Translations under genes and position numbers: made by a program | Shown here: in pieces, positions 1 to 31,413 of the stretch | How the letters are laid out: every line of letters starts with the position of its first letter | Position numbering within the stretch: the stretch's first letter is position 1 | Notes under the pieces: model-generated | What the model was told of the DNA's origin: nothing | Databases searched by the model: none | What the model saw: the letters and a program-made list of their open reading frames with translations, nothing else | DNA from: Lepisosteus oculatus | Taxonomy: Eukaryota; Chordata; Actinopteri; Semionotiformes; Lepisosteidae | Length of the DNA stretch: 64,000 nucleotides | NCBI RefSeq assembly: GCF_040954835.1 | Contig: NC_090708.1 | Span: 33,802,001-33,866,000 of the forward strand | Reading direction: 5' to 3'

Positions 1-243
1 AGGAAAAGGAAAAATGACTCTGTTTTCTCCCTGAGCGAGGAAGAAGGAGAGCATAGCGATGGGGACAGCTGGAACCCCTCCACCCCTCCCTCTACCCCCT
101 TCCTTGAAATGGACTCCGTGAATGCTTTTACTGCTGCCACCCTGATGAAGGCTCATTCAGAGGATGGCTGGCAGGAAATTGGTAAGAAGAAAAAGAAAAA
201 GAAGAAGGTAACAGGTGAGACAGAAGAGAAATGTGTTTTGTAA
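1..243 (+). pseudogene. LINE ORF1 protein, C-terminal 80 residues
   Basis: Frame 1 is open from the first base to a TAA at 241-243. The peptide is acidic and Ser/Pro-rich, then ends in a tryptophan-containing segment and a run of eight lysines. It is the tail of ORF1, the nucleic-acid-binding chaperone of L1/Tx1-type elements; no zinc knuckle is visible in this part. It overlaps the start of ORF2 by 13 bases. Partial because the window begins inside it. Confidence 0.6.
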
Positions 244-3200
244 AGACTGGTTCCACTTTCTTATGTAATATGGCTCTAAACATAATTTCTCTTAACACCA
301 GAGGTATCAATGACAGAGTTAAATGCCAGTCTGTCTTTGATTACCTCCAGCAGAGAGAGGGAGATGTGTTGATGTTGCAGGAGTGTGCTTTAGCCTATCA
401 AGAGAGGTATAAAAGCTTTGAAGATAGGTGGGATAAAGGGCCTTCTGTTTGGTCAGGGGACAATAACAACAGAGCCTCTGGCGTGGCCATTCTTTTCAAA
501 GGATGGGCTTTCAAATTGAAAAGTATTCAGAGGGTTATAGATGGCAGGTTGCTGTGTGTGGATGTGGAATGGGGGACCGTTAACCTGCGGCTAATCAATG
601 TGTATTGCCCTACTGACGTGGGAGGAAGGGTGGAGCTACTCAAGGCACTTTCCCCCCTATTGTTATGTAGCACAGACGTGATAGTGGGAGGGGATTTTAA
701 TTGTATCTTAGAGCACACAGACGGCAGTCTAGCTCTCCGATAAAATTGGATTCCAGCTCACTGGCCCTGCAAAACTTAGTTCAAGACTTTAAACTCTCAG
801 ACACATATAGACGTATATATCCCACAACAGCAGGATATACATGGTCAGGGAGGAATAGCAGCTCCAGAATTGACTATTGCTTTGTCTCAGAGAGAGTGAA
901 AGTTGTTGGGGTCACTCTTCAGCCTGTCTTCTTCTCAGTTCATCAGGCTTTAGGGTGTAGAGTGGAACTCCAGGGCGGGACTGTCTTTGGCCCAGGCCTC
1001 TGGAAACTCAACACAAAGCTGCTAGAGAACGAGGGGGTAGTATCCCGCTACAAGGAGAAACTATCACAGTGGCTGTCCTTGCAGTGTCTGTACGGGTCAG
1101 TAGGAGAGTGGTGGGAGGAGGTGAAGGTGAGGACAAAGGCCTTTTTCATGGCTGAGGGAAGGAAGGCTGCTGCCAGACGGAGAGGAGTGCTACCCAGGAA
1201 ACAGAGGCAGCTGCAGTGTCTCTACACGATGCTGCACAGTGGCTTCGATGTGCTCGAGGATATCACCCTTTTAAAAAAGGACATCCGGAGCATAGCCGAA
1301 GAAAGTAGTCGAGGAGTGCTGTTAAGAAGCAGAGTGCAGTTCTTGGAAGAAAATGAGAAGTGTACTCGCTTCTTTTTCAGGAAAGTGGTAGGCTCCAAGT
1401 CTGTCATGGAAAGTGTAGTTGATGAGGAGGGACGAGAGAGAACAGAGCCGAGTGCTATCTTCTCCTGCACCGAGGCCTTCTACTCAAGACTGTACAGCTC
1501 TACAGAGGTAAAGGATGAAGAAATTCATTTTTTTACCTCAAAGCTAGAAAACGTTTTGAGTGAAGAAGATAGGGAAGTACTTGAGAGGGATTTGACAGTA
1601 GAAGAGCTGAGACAGGCTATGGAGAGCTTACAGAAGGGGAAAACTCCGGGTGCTGACGGGCTTCCTAAAGAATTTTATTGCACCTTTTGGGATCTGCTTC
1701 AGGATCCGCTACTGCTCCTATTCGAGGAAAGCTATAAGACAGAATTGCTGCCTGACTCCTTAAGAGAAGGCACTATCTCTCTCTTGTTTAAGAAAGGAGC
1801 AAAGAATGACATAAAGAACTGGAGACCCCTCAGCCTGATAGGCGTGGACACTAAGATCCCGTCAAAAGCCCTTTTCCTGCGCCTACAAAATGTAGTGGCC
1901 TCACTGGTAGGGAAAGAACAGACTTGTGGGATAGCAGGACGCCTGATGAGCGACAACCTGGCCTTGTTGAGGGATGTCTGTCTGTACTCAGAGGATCGCT
2001 CCCTCCCTCTGTGCATTTTAGGTGTAGACCTAGAAAAGGCCTTTGACCGCCTAAACCGGCAGTACTTAACATCGGTACTTGAGCACATGAAGTTTGGCCC
2101 CATCATGAGAAAGTGGATTAACCTGCTGTACACAGGTAGCAACAGCAGAGTCATGGTTAATGGCAATAGATCACGCCCCTTTGAAGTCTGTTCAGGGGTG
2201 AGGCAGGGCTGCCCATTATCCCCCTTGTTATTCGTTTTGGCTATGAAGCCCTTAGCCTGTGCCTTGCGCCAGGATCAGGCCATTAATGGGATACCAGTGC
2301 CTGGAAGTGGGGGAGGAGAGGTAAAGACATCTCTATACATGGATGACGTCACCCTGCTCCTCTCTGACAATGCCTCAATTAGCAGAGCTCTGCAGTGCTG
2401 TGATCGTTTCTCTTTGGCTTCCTCTGCAAAAATTAACAAATCTAAGAGTGAGATTTTTTATCAGAACTGGAGGGAGCCAAAAGAAGGACATGATCTCAGG
2501 CTGCAAGAGAAGAGAATTAAGGTCCTGGGGGTGTATTTTGGAGAAGAGATGGGAACAGTAAATTGGCAGAACAAATTGCCAATCTTAAACAAAAAACTGA
2601 TGCAATGGAAGGACCGAGACCTCACCATGACAGGGATGGTGCTGGTCATCAAAGCCGAGCTCTTGCCTGTCTTGAATTTTCTGGCTTCTACCTTCCCAAT
2701 CCCACACCGTGTTGCGGCGGTGCTGAGGAGATGGATGTTTCAATTTCTATGGGGTGGGAAGCAGGAAAGACTCAGAAGAGAAATAATATACAGGCCGCTA
2801 CTCTCAGGGGGGAAGTCTGTCCCAGATCTTGATACGAAGCTGCTGTGCATTTTCCTGGCCTCTGTGCTGAGAGGCTTTGCAACAGCACCTGCAGCGCGTA
2901 CCTGGACTTATTTTTCCAGGCTCTGGGTAGGTAGGGAGGTGTTCAGAGTGTGGGGTGTCAGACCCAAGCTGGATGTCCCACTCTCTGACACATGCCCTTC
3001 AATTTATGGGACAGTTAAAAGTTTTCTAAGATCTCACCCAATTGGCCATATTCCCCTCCGAGATGACAGCGTCCAAAAACTGGAAGATTTTGTTGCACCC
3101 CAGAACAATAGGCAGACCCCTGTGGGCATTTTAACATCAGCCCAAACAAGGACAGTGTGGAAACACACATCCTCTAAGTTTCTGTGCAACATTCACAGAG

Positions 3201-3735
3201 ATTTAGCCTGTGCAACATTCACTAGATTTAGAGTGTCGTCCACCAGTGCTTACCGGTACGAACTTTCTTGTACCGTAGGGGCCTCACCCCCAGCCCTCGC
3301 TGCGTTAGGGTGGGCTGCGGCGAGGAGGAGACTGTGACACATCTCCTGTGGTCCTGCTTTTTTGCTAAGGCCTTCTGGGCACAGTTTGAAGATTGGTTGC
3401 AAGCTCTCTCGCCCCAATATACCCTGACCGCTGCTTTCGTCATATACGGCATCTCTCCTGTCAAACTTCCTCCTGACGTGTTTGACAGGATCTGGGCCGT
3501 GGTGAACAGTGGGAAAGATGCCCTGTGGAGAGTGAGGAACATGGGGCTGTTCAAAGGCATCGAGGTCCCAGTCAAGGCAGCAGGTAGCCTGGCCCTGTAC
3601 ATCACCCGAGAGAACTATTACCTCAGAGATCTGTGGAGAGAAGGGAGGGAGGGAGGAAGCAGAAAATCTGTGGGAAATAGAGAGCATAGGTCAATATCTC
3701 AAGAAACTGTGGAAAACATGATCATTTTTAAGTAA
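231..3735 (+). pseudogene. LINE ORF2 (endonuclease-reverse transcriptase), two frameshifts
   Basis: Three reading frames carry consecutive parts of one protein: 231-743, 701-3337 and 3268-3735. The first holds the endonuclease start (SLNTRGI, later GGDFN). The second finishes the endonuclease (SRIDYCF) and holds the RT, with GKTPGADGLP, GVRQGCPLSPLL and the catalytic YMDD at 2336-2347. The third has a Cys-rich C-terminal motif ending THLLWSC. Frames shift near 718-725 and near 3270-3300, each consistent with a one-base indel. The product would cut target DNA and prime cDNA synthesis there; this copy cannot make it intact. Confidence 0.85.
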
Positions 3736-3910
3736 AGAATGTGATTTGCACCAGAAAAAAAGAAAATTGTTGCTATGTAACTGGTACCGTGTCAAAATGT
3801 AATGAGATGTGATCATATATACTGTTTTAAGTATGTATATTAATGTAAAGCTTTCTGACTTGTGATGTCCTGTATTTTTTTGTGAAAAGAAAATAAAGTT
3901 CTTAAAAATC
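3736..3910 (+). other. LINE 3' untranslated region
   Basis: AT-rich segment between the ORF2 stop and the U1-like sequence. A polyadenylation-type AATAAA lies near 3892, followed by a short A-rich end. There is no long poly(A) or microsatellite tail before the junction, as expected of elements that recognise a target rather than depend on a poly(A) tail. Confidence 0.6.
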
Positions 3911-3972
3911 GGTTCACCCAGGGCGAGGCTCGGCCATTGCACTCCGGCTGTGCTGACCCCTGCGAATTCCCC
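3911..3972 (+). pseudogene. U1 snRNA gene fragment at LINE 3' junction
   Basis: The stretch matches the middle of vertebrate U1 snRNA, about nucleotides 40 to 101 in human numbering. It includes CCCAGGGCGAGGCT, CCATTGCACTCCGG and TGCTGACCCCTGCGA. The match starts at the first base after the LINE 3' end and stops in a run of C and A. The 5' splice-site-pairing end of U1 and its 3' half are absent, so it is not a working snRNA gene. The simplest reading is that the LINE inserted into a U1 gene or pseudogene. Confidence 0.8.
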
Positions 3973-4441
3973 CCCCCAAAAAAAAGGTCTCACGATTATC
4001 TGTACCCTCAATGCTGAGCAAGGAGCAGAGCAGACACAGGAAGCAAATAGGCTACACAACAAGACACACCGGAAAGACATGAATAATCACAGGGAACTTG
4101 GAACAGGGCAGAAATAGAGCGCTCTCTAGGTGTACAGGGCGTGACACCTGTGTTCAATTCCATATGAGGTGCTTAAATTCACTTCTCACTTGCAGCGACA
4201 CTTAGTGCTCAGTGTTAGTTCTTAGTGCTTGTAATGGTCCTCCTTCTCAGATGATGTTAATCACAGCAATTGGTGTCTCTACTGGGATGTTTTGCCGCAA
4301 TTAAGTACAGTATATGCATTTCACTGTTTCTAATAACTAATATATTGTAGTATTTTCGGTTTCAACCAGGACAGACACAGTGACTCAGACACTCATCGAC
4401 TGAATTTTTCAGCACAGCCAGCACAGCACCCCCGCGCCAAC

Positions 4442-4510
4442 ATGCCAGCAGAGAGAGAGAGACAGAGAGTGACAGAGAGAACAAGCGAGCGCCAGAGAGA
4501 AAGAGAGAAA
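4442..4510. repeat. Purine-rich (GA)n low-complexity tract
   Basis: Runs of AGAGAG with scattered CAG and AGCG. An open frame across it has low-complexity composition and is not a credible protein. Confidence 0.6.
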
Positions 4511-4659
4511 CACATTGGGGTCTATTCAGGTCTATTCACTTTGGAATCCAGGCGATTTCTCCAATCTGTATTTCGTTTGGCAAGGGGTCAGCTGCACTGG
4601 TCAGCGGCTTTCCTAGTCTCCGCCCTGACCACTACTTCTCCCATCCCGCCCCTCGCTGC

Positions 4660-4930
4660 GTACCCCAGCCACATGCGCTACATATTGCAACGCTCCCGGG
4701 GTTCACCAATAGAAACAGGCCTGAGGCACAGGTTGGCAAGACATTTATTAAAGACGCTGAGGGGGGTTACACACACACAGGGACAGGGGAGATACAGCCC
4801 TGCACCACACCTACAGTACACAGACACAAGAGGGAAGAGGGCGTCTCCAGCCCTTGTTCCACTATATACAGGTGGCCACTCCTCAGCTGCCGTTCACAGC
4901 CTGCCTTGTCCAGCTGAAACACGCAATTTC
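4660..4930 (-). mobile_element. Possible LTR fragment, minus strand
   Basis: Read on the minus strand the segment has a TATATAGTGG box (about 4865), then a GC-rich transcript-like part with AATAAA (about 4747), then a U5-like end near TTGCA at 4686. This layout is that of a retroelement LTR. No target duplication or partner LTR was found, so the boundaries are guesses. Confidence 0.35.
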
Positions 4931-5012
4931 ATTTTTGATAATTTTCTATACATTATGGAGTGTTTCGTTTTTGTCCCTCCAGTAACATGTCAAAGAAAAA
5001 TGTGCAAAATAT

Positions 5013-5367
5013 TGTAACGCCCTCGCCTGGTGGTGAGGAGGAAGTGCCCCTAGGCGCTCGTAATACCGCTGGGCATGCTGGGAGTGGTAGCCGGTGAGAG
5101 TCTGAGGGTCAGCACGATGACCAGCGGCTGACCCTACCTGTGTAAATAATGTCCTAGTAGTTCGAGTGCCCTGTGTAGTCTTGTAAAAGTATAGTGTGTT
5201 GTTAGGTAATTACCACCCTAATTATGTGTACGTGTTCCGTCAGTCTCCTCATGTGCGTGTATATCCTGTGTTTGGTTTTGTGTGGTTGTAAACGAATAAA
5301 GCTAATGCTTGTTTGTTAATCGTATCTCCACTCGTCCTTGTTCTGAAAAGAACCTGCAAACGCTACA
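5013..5367 (+). mobile_element. Solo LTR, 355 bp, with 4-bp target duplication
   Basis: The segment starts TGTAACGCC and ends CGCTACA, the TG...CA form of an LTR. It is flanked on both sides by ATAT (5009-5012 and 5368-5371). A polyadenylation-type AATAAA lies near 5297. There is no internal region, so it is what remains after LTR-LTR recombination. Its first seven bases and its 4-bp duplication match those of the tRNA-like repeats at 14811 and 35794. Confidence 0.7.
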
Positions 5368-5371
5368 ATAT

Positions 5372-6291
5372 ATATTTTTTTCACAATTCATGCAGTTATC
5401 ATATTCGCTAACGCTTCGTTCCTGGGGAGTTATCTGTGTGGTTTGTATTTTCTCCTAAAGTTCACCAAGGTTTCCTTCCGGTGCTCTGGTTTCTGAGGAG
5501 TCCTTCGATCGGGTTTGAGTTTCAAGTAAAAATTAACCATGAAGACGAAATAGCTTAAAACATTAGATACATTCAAAGATCCCTGATTTTCCTTTGACCA
5601 TGTGAAGTTGATCATTAAGAAGTAGAAGGCACTTGGACATTGCTTAAATCAATGCCCAATATGAGTTACAGAGTTCAGTGCTGACGTGGGAGAAAATGTC
5701 CAGGGGTACACAATAACCTAGTCACTCCACAAAGGAGACAGAAAATTGAAAATAACATCACAAAGTCTGCCCGATTACGCTAGGAGCTAGTTTAGGAAAT
5801 GTGCAGGGTCGCTACAATTTAAAAGCCACGGTTAAATGAAAGCATAATTTTTACGTTACCCGATTTCAGATGTAGTGATGAGGTGTGCTTTAGGAGTTCC
5901 TGCAAGCTCACAGGAAAACTTTATTGCACTTTGTTTTACAATGGGCATGTTAATCATGAGAGGTATGACCAGGAGAGTGGAGAAAAAGAGAGACAAATTA
6001 ACAAGAGGGTAAAGAACTCCATTTTATAGTTTGGTGGGCGGGGGGCATCTAAGGAGAAAGTTGAAGAGACACTGCAGCTGGCAATTCCGGTGGAATGGAA
6101 TGCTTATTAATTTGCGGAATGAGGATAAATATAAATCATATATAAATATATTTTAAAAACATTTTAATGTATTTCCAGAGTCTGTGAATAAATAAAATAT
6201 TAGTTTATTTATTATCAAATAACAATCGTGTGTAATGGTTAGGTGTATAATAAGAAATAGGTACTGTATACTCTTACAAAAGTACGTATCA
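5372..6291. other. Intergenic, nothing recognised
   Basis: No exon-like ORF, RNA gene or repeat was recognised. Short ORFs on both strands lack any familiar motif. Confidence 0.5.
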
Positions 6292-6523
6292 TGTAACGTA
6301 ACACTTCGGGGTTCAGGCGGGTGCCCTTGCCGCTGCCGTATCAGGTCAACCCCCCACCGTCGGGGACTCGAACCCGGGCCTCCGTTGTCATTCAGCATAG
6401 ACGCAGCTTTTTGAGCTAAGGAGAGATCTCTCTGCAGCCCCTCCTATCCACAGGGGAGGGCGGTGACATCACCGCTCTGGTAAACCGGCTCTTACACACT
6501 GAATGGTGGCCGTATGCGTTCCA
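6292..6523 (-). repeat. tRNA-like repeat with LTR-like ends, copy 1
   Basis: On the minus strand a tRNA-like block has an A-box-like TTAGCTCAAAAAGC and an exact B box GGTTCGAGTCC. The ends are TGTAACG and GCGTTCCA, the second being a mutated GCGTTACA. The flanks ATCA and ATAT are not a clean target duplication, in keeping with age. It belongs to the same family as 14811-15056 and 35794-36031. The CRE-like site is decayed here (TGACATCA at 6464-6471). Confidence 0.7.
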
Positions 6524-9500
6524 ATATACAATCTATACTACATGTATCCTGACTTTACGTCATGGAATAAAGTCTGTCCGAACATACGTTTCGTTTCACA
6601 GAAATTCTGTGCTCTGAGCTGTCCCCACAGGTACAGTAGCTTCTTTCGCGTGCATGGGAATTAAATTCAGAGCCTGTTAAACAGCCACTACCGCAGCTAA
6701 CTACAATAGTTTCACTTCAGACCTATTCGTACTTGAAAGCGCTCATTCGCGGAAACCACAACTAACACTTGAAACGTTAAGGTAGGTAAATTAAAAACAT
6801 TTTCTGATCTCGCCAGTTTTTTATTTAAACGGTGTTCCTTACATTTTTATTATTCTATACTTCGGATGTTATGAAATTTGTCTTGCGTCTCACAAAATCG
6901 AAGTAGATTTAAACAAGAGGTTTTAGAAATGGATCGGGCAAACTGGACCGGGACTTTACGTTTTTTAAATAAGTCGTAATGGAACTACCACTTTCTTCAC
7001 GATGCATTACGTCTATATTTAAGGGAATTACTTAAAAATAATTTAAATAGGTTTTTCGGAAAAAAACGTATGCAGAAATGATGAATTTATCATACATTGT
7101 ACTGCGTAGTGATACACATTCGAAATTACTGCTTTGTGTTAATGCTAGACATTTTGGAAAACTTGTTTTATTAATCATCCTATGTAGTTTCCGATTACAT
7201 AAATGAATAAGTCCTTTTTGGTAAAGAATGAATTTAAATACAGTTTTGCTAGAACCTCTCTACAGTGGTTAAAACTGTCCATTCATATCATTTAATTCTT
7301 ATGATAAGCCTGGCGTCAACAAATCATTATGTGCATGACATAATAACAAGACTTAGAAACATTTTCGTGTTTTATATATTTTTTAAAAAATTACTCACCT
7401 TCCACAGCAAGTTTGTGATATGAAAATGAAGAATGACAGGTATGAACCGATTAAGTAATATGGTAAATGTAGCAGTGTAACTGGCAATAAAGAAATGTAA
7501 TACGGCTTAAAAACTGTAAGCAAACATAAATTAATTGAATCAATCTTGAGTCTGTTGTAGATGTAAAGCAGAGCAGTGCAGATGAAGATCTGTAGGTTTG
7601 AAGCTAGATAAGATGAAGGTGTAATCTCAGGAGATGAGTTTTGAGAGGGGAAATCTAGTCGATATTGTGAGATGCTAAAGGAGAGAGGGCTGACACAAGA
7701 AATAAAAGATTGAAGAGAAGGTATAGCATAGCAGAAGAAAGAGTGACAATCAGGAATCCCTTAAAGTGGAACTGCAGTCTCAATTTCTCAGACCGGTAAT
7801 TAAATCTCAGTAGCAAAATACATTTATTGACATTATAGAACATTTTTATGAATTTCAAATTGTAAACCTTGCGAAAGTATGGTACGTCACCATGTTTGTG
7901 GAAACCATGAATTGTGACATGATGCAGCCCTTCCTGTACACTAGTCACTGTATTGACTAATGTAATGCGATATACGAGCGAATAAGTACAGGTTATGCAG
8001 CAGAAATTTCACCACAGGAATGTTCCAACGTGATCTGCATGCACAGTTCACAAGTAAATGGTATTTGTCAGCAAAACTCTCAAAATCGAGAGCAATACTT
8101 CTATTGGATTAAAAGAAATGTTTTTACAAGCCTGATTGTTTACAATGTAATAAGGCCGCATCACGCCACTGGAAGTTTTGTTGCCTCATTCTGAAATTTT
8201 CTGATGTAAATTGAAGGTTTTACAAGTTACTGTGTACATTTTACTTTAATTGTGGTTTGAAATGCACTCATCAATGCTGATTCTTTATAACCTCGAAATA
8301 TAAAAACAGCATTACAGGTCCCCTTTAAAATAAGTGTTTAAATTTAGAAAAGTTTCCTACATACTGTACAGCTTGATTTACTCTCATTATTTCACTAAAT
8401 GTACTATATCCTGATAGTTATTAATCTGATTTACATTATACAAGTAATCACCTTTAATTTTGCATATCCTAATATTTTACATGTTTAAGCAAGGACCCTT
8501 CCTTTTGATCTATGAAGGCAACAGTGCCCTTAGGGTTTTGCTTTACCATGAATACATACTATAACTGTGTAATTAAATTTGTAGTTCATTTAATTACTCC
8601 TTATGATAGATTACTCGATTACTGCATCTTTTTGAAGATGATAGATTAATTTGTCCTATGCGGTTTGCAGTAAATTAATTAATTTTGCTTTGATAATGTT
8701 CAGATAGAAAGAAAACTGTTGCACAAACAGATGAACATACAGTACAGACTCCACACAAATAGCACCTGGTCCAGAATTGCAGCCAGGGCCCCACTGCTTC
8801 AAGGCAGCAATGCTAATTACTGTTTTGCCCCCTTTTTGTCCAATTTTTAATTTAAATGTTTACTATTGACCTATTATAAACAAAATAAAACTAAAAAATG
8901 CAAAAACATCTAGTTATGCTTGATTCTGTGAAGAACCAATCTCTGCAAATGAATATAATCAAGTACAATTGAAAGATACCTCATTCTCTGCCCAGTCTTG
9001 CAAAATAAACTTTTTTGGCCATGAACAATTGATATCGAACAGTATAGGTCAGGGATTGGATACTGTCCACCTGGACTGGCTGTGGAGCAGGGCCCCTGGC
9101 ACATGCACTTACTACAGCTCTAGCACAGAACAGTCCCATAATATGAACTCTAGATAGGTACTACAGTATGTATACTCTGAGTGCATTGTGAGTGAAATAA
9201 ACCCAAGCTCTGTTTTTATCTTTTTTTAAATGCAAAGCACCGTAGTAAAATTTGTACATTTTTTTTCCAAATAAAGTAAATTGGACGGAACCTGAACATA
9301 TTAAATAAGATTTCTGACTGCATCACCTGAGCAAAAACAGAGCTAGTAATATACTTGTTAAGCAGGACACTTGGTTGAGAAAGAAATGTATTATTAATGT
9401 AAACAGGATCAACCTTTGGCCAAAACAGCAGATTGTATGAAAAGTAGGATGAAACTGAAAATACCTGAAAAGTCCTTTAGCTTTCAGTTTAGAAACTGTC

Positions 9501-9653
9501 ATGCAATATGACGTAGTACTGTAACATTTCTTTGTGAAAGATCTTCTAACCATACTGTTTTATATACTGTACATATTTTGTAGATTAACACAATTTTGTG
9601 TTTGCTAACATATATTCTTATAAATATTATTGACATATTTCTCATTTTTTAAG
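6524..9653. other. Region upstream of gene A coding start
   Basis: AT-rich. Apart from the candidate promoter block at 6700-6785, no coding exon or repeat was recognised. ORFs here are short and without motifs. If the candidate first exon is right, most of this is the first intron of gene A. Confidence 0.45.
6700..6785 (+). promoter_or_regulatory. Candidate promoter / noncoding first exon of gene A
   Basis: AGTTTCACTT at 6708-6717 (reverse AAGTGAAACT, an IRF-type core) overlaps CTTCAGACCTATTC at 6715-6728. A possible splice donor AAG|GTAGGTA lies near 6781. Both motifs recur upstream of gene B: the first exactly, the second with 13 of 14 bases. The coding exon at 9654 begins after a splice acceptor, so an upstream noncoding exon is expected. 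Assignment is inference. Confidence 0.3.
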
Positions 9654-9669
9654 GCATTTGTCACAAAAC

Positions 9670-29346
<19,677 letters not shown>

Positions 29347-29349
29347 ATA

Positions 29350-30031
29350 AATAGTATTGTACACTGCTAAATGTATGAATGTTAAAATGAAAAATCAGTG
29401 TTTTAATATTGAAAAATACCTGTGTGCAAAAGCTGTGTTTTTGTTTTTTGTTCTTTGGGACATTTCAAACAGCCAGCAATGAAATGTGCACACACACAAT
29501 TCAGAATTATTAATATTAATTAAAACAGTTTAATAGCAAATGAAGATTGCCAAATTCTGGTCCTATGTGTTTTCAGGACTCCCCCAGATTTTAGAACTGA
29601 AAATACCATACTGTAGATCCTTTTCTTTATAATGGAAAAAAATTAAAGTCTAACTGAAGTGAAAAATAAATTCATATTAATATCATGGATAATTCCTTAT
29701 ACTCAATTGCAGCAAGCTTAGTTATAAAGTTTAAGGACATTTTGCAGCTAGAAAAGTTCCCAGCTAGACTTAATCTTAGATTGTTCTACAACATTATGCA
29801 TTATGTCTCGAAAACAGCCACCATCTGAAATATTTATTTGACTAGATCCACATCATCTCTGCCCACATGGACATAATACATACAGTATGTCATTTATTTT
29901 TAAAGTTCAACTCATTTTTTAGATGTATAGTAGCTGGTTCTTATGAAAATTATGATGTTTAGGTTTTGATGTTTAGGTTGTGTTTTTATGAGGCTATCAC
30001 AAACTCACAATTGTTGCTTGTTTTTACAATA

Positions 30032-30077
<46 letters not shown>

Positions 30078-30420
30078 TGATGGTGTTGTTGTTGTTTGTT
30101 TGTTTGTTTGTTTTTGTTTTACTATCTTATCAACATTGTAAGAATAATTTTACTCATTTCTAATGAAGACAGAGGCCCAAGCCAGTACCAGTAAAACATT
30201 CTAAATTAAACTTTGTAATTATACAAAAAGAAAGTTTAATTACTGCAAACTATGAAGTTTCATATGACACAGAATGTGCTAAAAAAACATTTAGCATCTT
30301 TTTTAGCAATGATTACAACAGCTCCACCATGAATTCTGATACAAATCTTTCATGTTTAATTATGTACTTATGTTCACAATTACTGGAACTGGTGTGAGGA
30401 TGTCTTTTGGAAGTAATGTT
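29350..30420. other. Intergenic, microsatellites only
   Basis: Contains the gene A 3' UTR, then an (ATT)n run at about 30032-30077 and (TTTG)n at about 30095-30118. No gene was recognised. Confidence 0.5.
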
Positions 30421-30423
30421 TTC

Positions 30424-31260
30424 TTAAAGTTGATGAAGTCTAAGTCTGTTCCTTGGTCCTGGTGGAGTCAACGGATATTCAAATTCATTGGACAAGGTAA
30501 TGGGATGTGCCACTATAGGCTTTATACAGTTTTGATGTGTGCAATTTTCTATTTTTATACTTCCAGTTTTTCCAACAGTAATAACCTCAATCATTAAGCA
30601 AATGTTAGCAATATTGACAAAGTTGCCACTATGAGAAGCATTCTGTGTATTTATAGGATGAGACAAATATAAGTCAAATATAATCACTGTTTCAAATGGT
30701 TTAACCAATTGCTTACAAGTAGTATCAGGAACAGGTGTACCACAGATTTTTCCAAACATGCACTGGAAACCTGCTAATGTAAACATGCTTTCACAACAAC
30801 CAGTCAGGATGAAAGTTTCTCCAGGATACCTACATGTCACTTCTGCATGGTCAGCATCAATAGGGAACCATGTTAAGAGTAGAACGTATAATAAAGGTCT
30901 TCAAGGTGATTTACCTAAAGAACAAGAGTAGTAACAGTTACTTAACAATTTTTGTTTCAATTGTATGGAACCATCTATGTACAGTATAGTTTTTCCTTAC
31001 TCTTGAATTTTAACCTTGTTAATTGCAGTATTCACTTTATCAACAATGGGGAAGCGACTTTGCTAGTTTGTCTATAGTTAATGTTCCTGTTTGCTGTTCC
31101 TTTTCCCTAATGTCAGTATTAAAATAATGTTTTAATCTGTCCATGTTTGTGTCCTGATTAGCTACAAAGCATTGCATTTGATTAACATCATTCCTAAAAA
31201 AGACTGTGATGTCACCAGGGAGGAAATGTTAGGATAATGCATTGTTCTGAATAATGCCAT
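30424..31260 (-). pseudogene. Unidentified protein-coding relic, minus strand
   Basis: A 138-codon minus ORF (30424-30840) with several cysteines, and upstream of it, in other frames, a coding-like stretch (about 31040-31220) with a heptad-like, charged pattern. Stops and frame changes separate them, so it is a decayed gene. The Cys-rich plus coiled-coil-like layout would fit a retroelement envelope-type protein, but I see no diagnostic motif and do not claim the family. Confidence 0.35.
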
Positions 31261-31413
31261 GCAAAAAACTGTCTAGTTGCATAATTTGTACATTTGTCAG
31301 CCTACGAATTTTCAGAATGGCATCCAGAATGGGTTCGTGGCTGGAAGTGGAAGGGGAATAGTTTTTACCTTAGATTTGACAAGTATAACTTCTGTGGAGA
31401 AATTAGGTGGCTT

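Larger units (their letters stand above)
1..3910 (+). mobile_element. Tx1/L1-group non-LTR retrotransposon (LINE), 5' end outside window
   Basis: The sequence shows, in order, the end of ORF1, an ORF2 with apurinic-type endonuclease, reverse transcriptase and a C-terminal cysteine/histidine motif, and a short 3' UTR with AATAAA near 3892. The ORF1 stop overlaps the ORF2 start, as in L1-like elements. The protein style, especially the region after the RT, resembles the Tx1 group of fish and frogs. The 3' end joins a U1 snRNA gene fragment directly. The 5' end, and any 5' target flank, lie before base 1. ORF2 has two frameshifts, so this copy is dead. Group assignment is by recognition of motifs, not by alignment. 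Confidence 0.85.

Noticed and set aside
3250-3687. Antisense ORFs across the LINE ORF2 C-terminus
   Set aside because: They are opposite-strand shadows of the LINE coding sequence with no motif of their own.
3911-3972. U1 snRNA gene
   Set aside because: Only the middle third of U1 is present; the 5' end, Sm site and 3' box are missing.
30032-30077. CRISPR-like direct repeats
   Set aside because: A plain (ATT)n microsatellite; no spacers, and the genome is eukaryotic.
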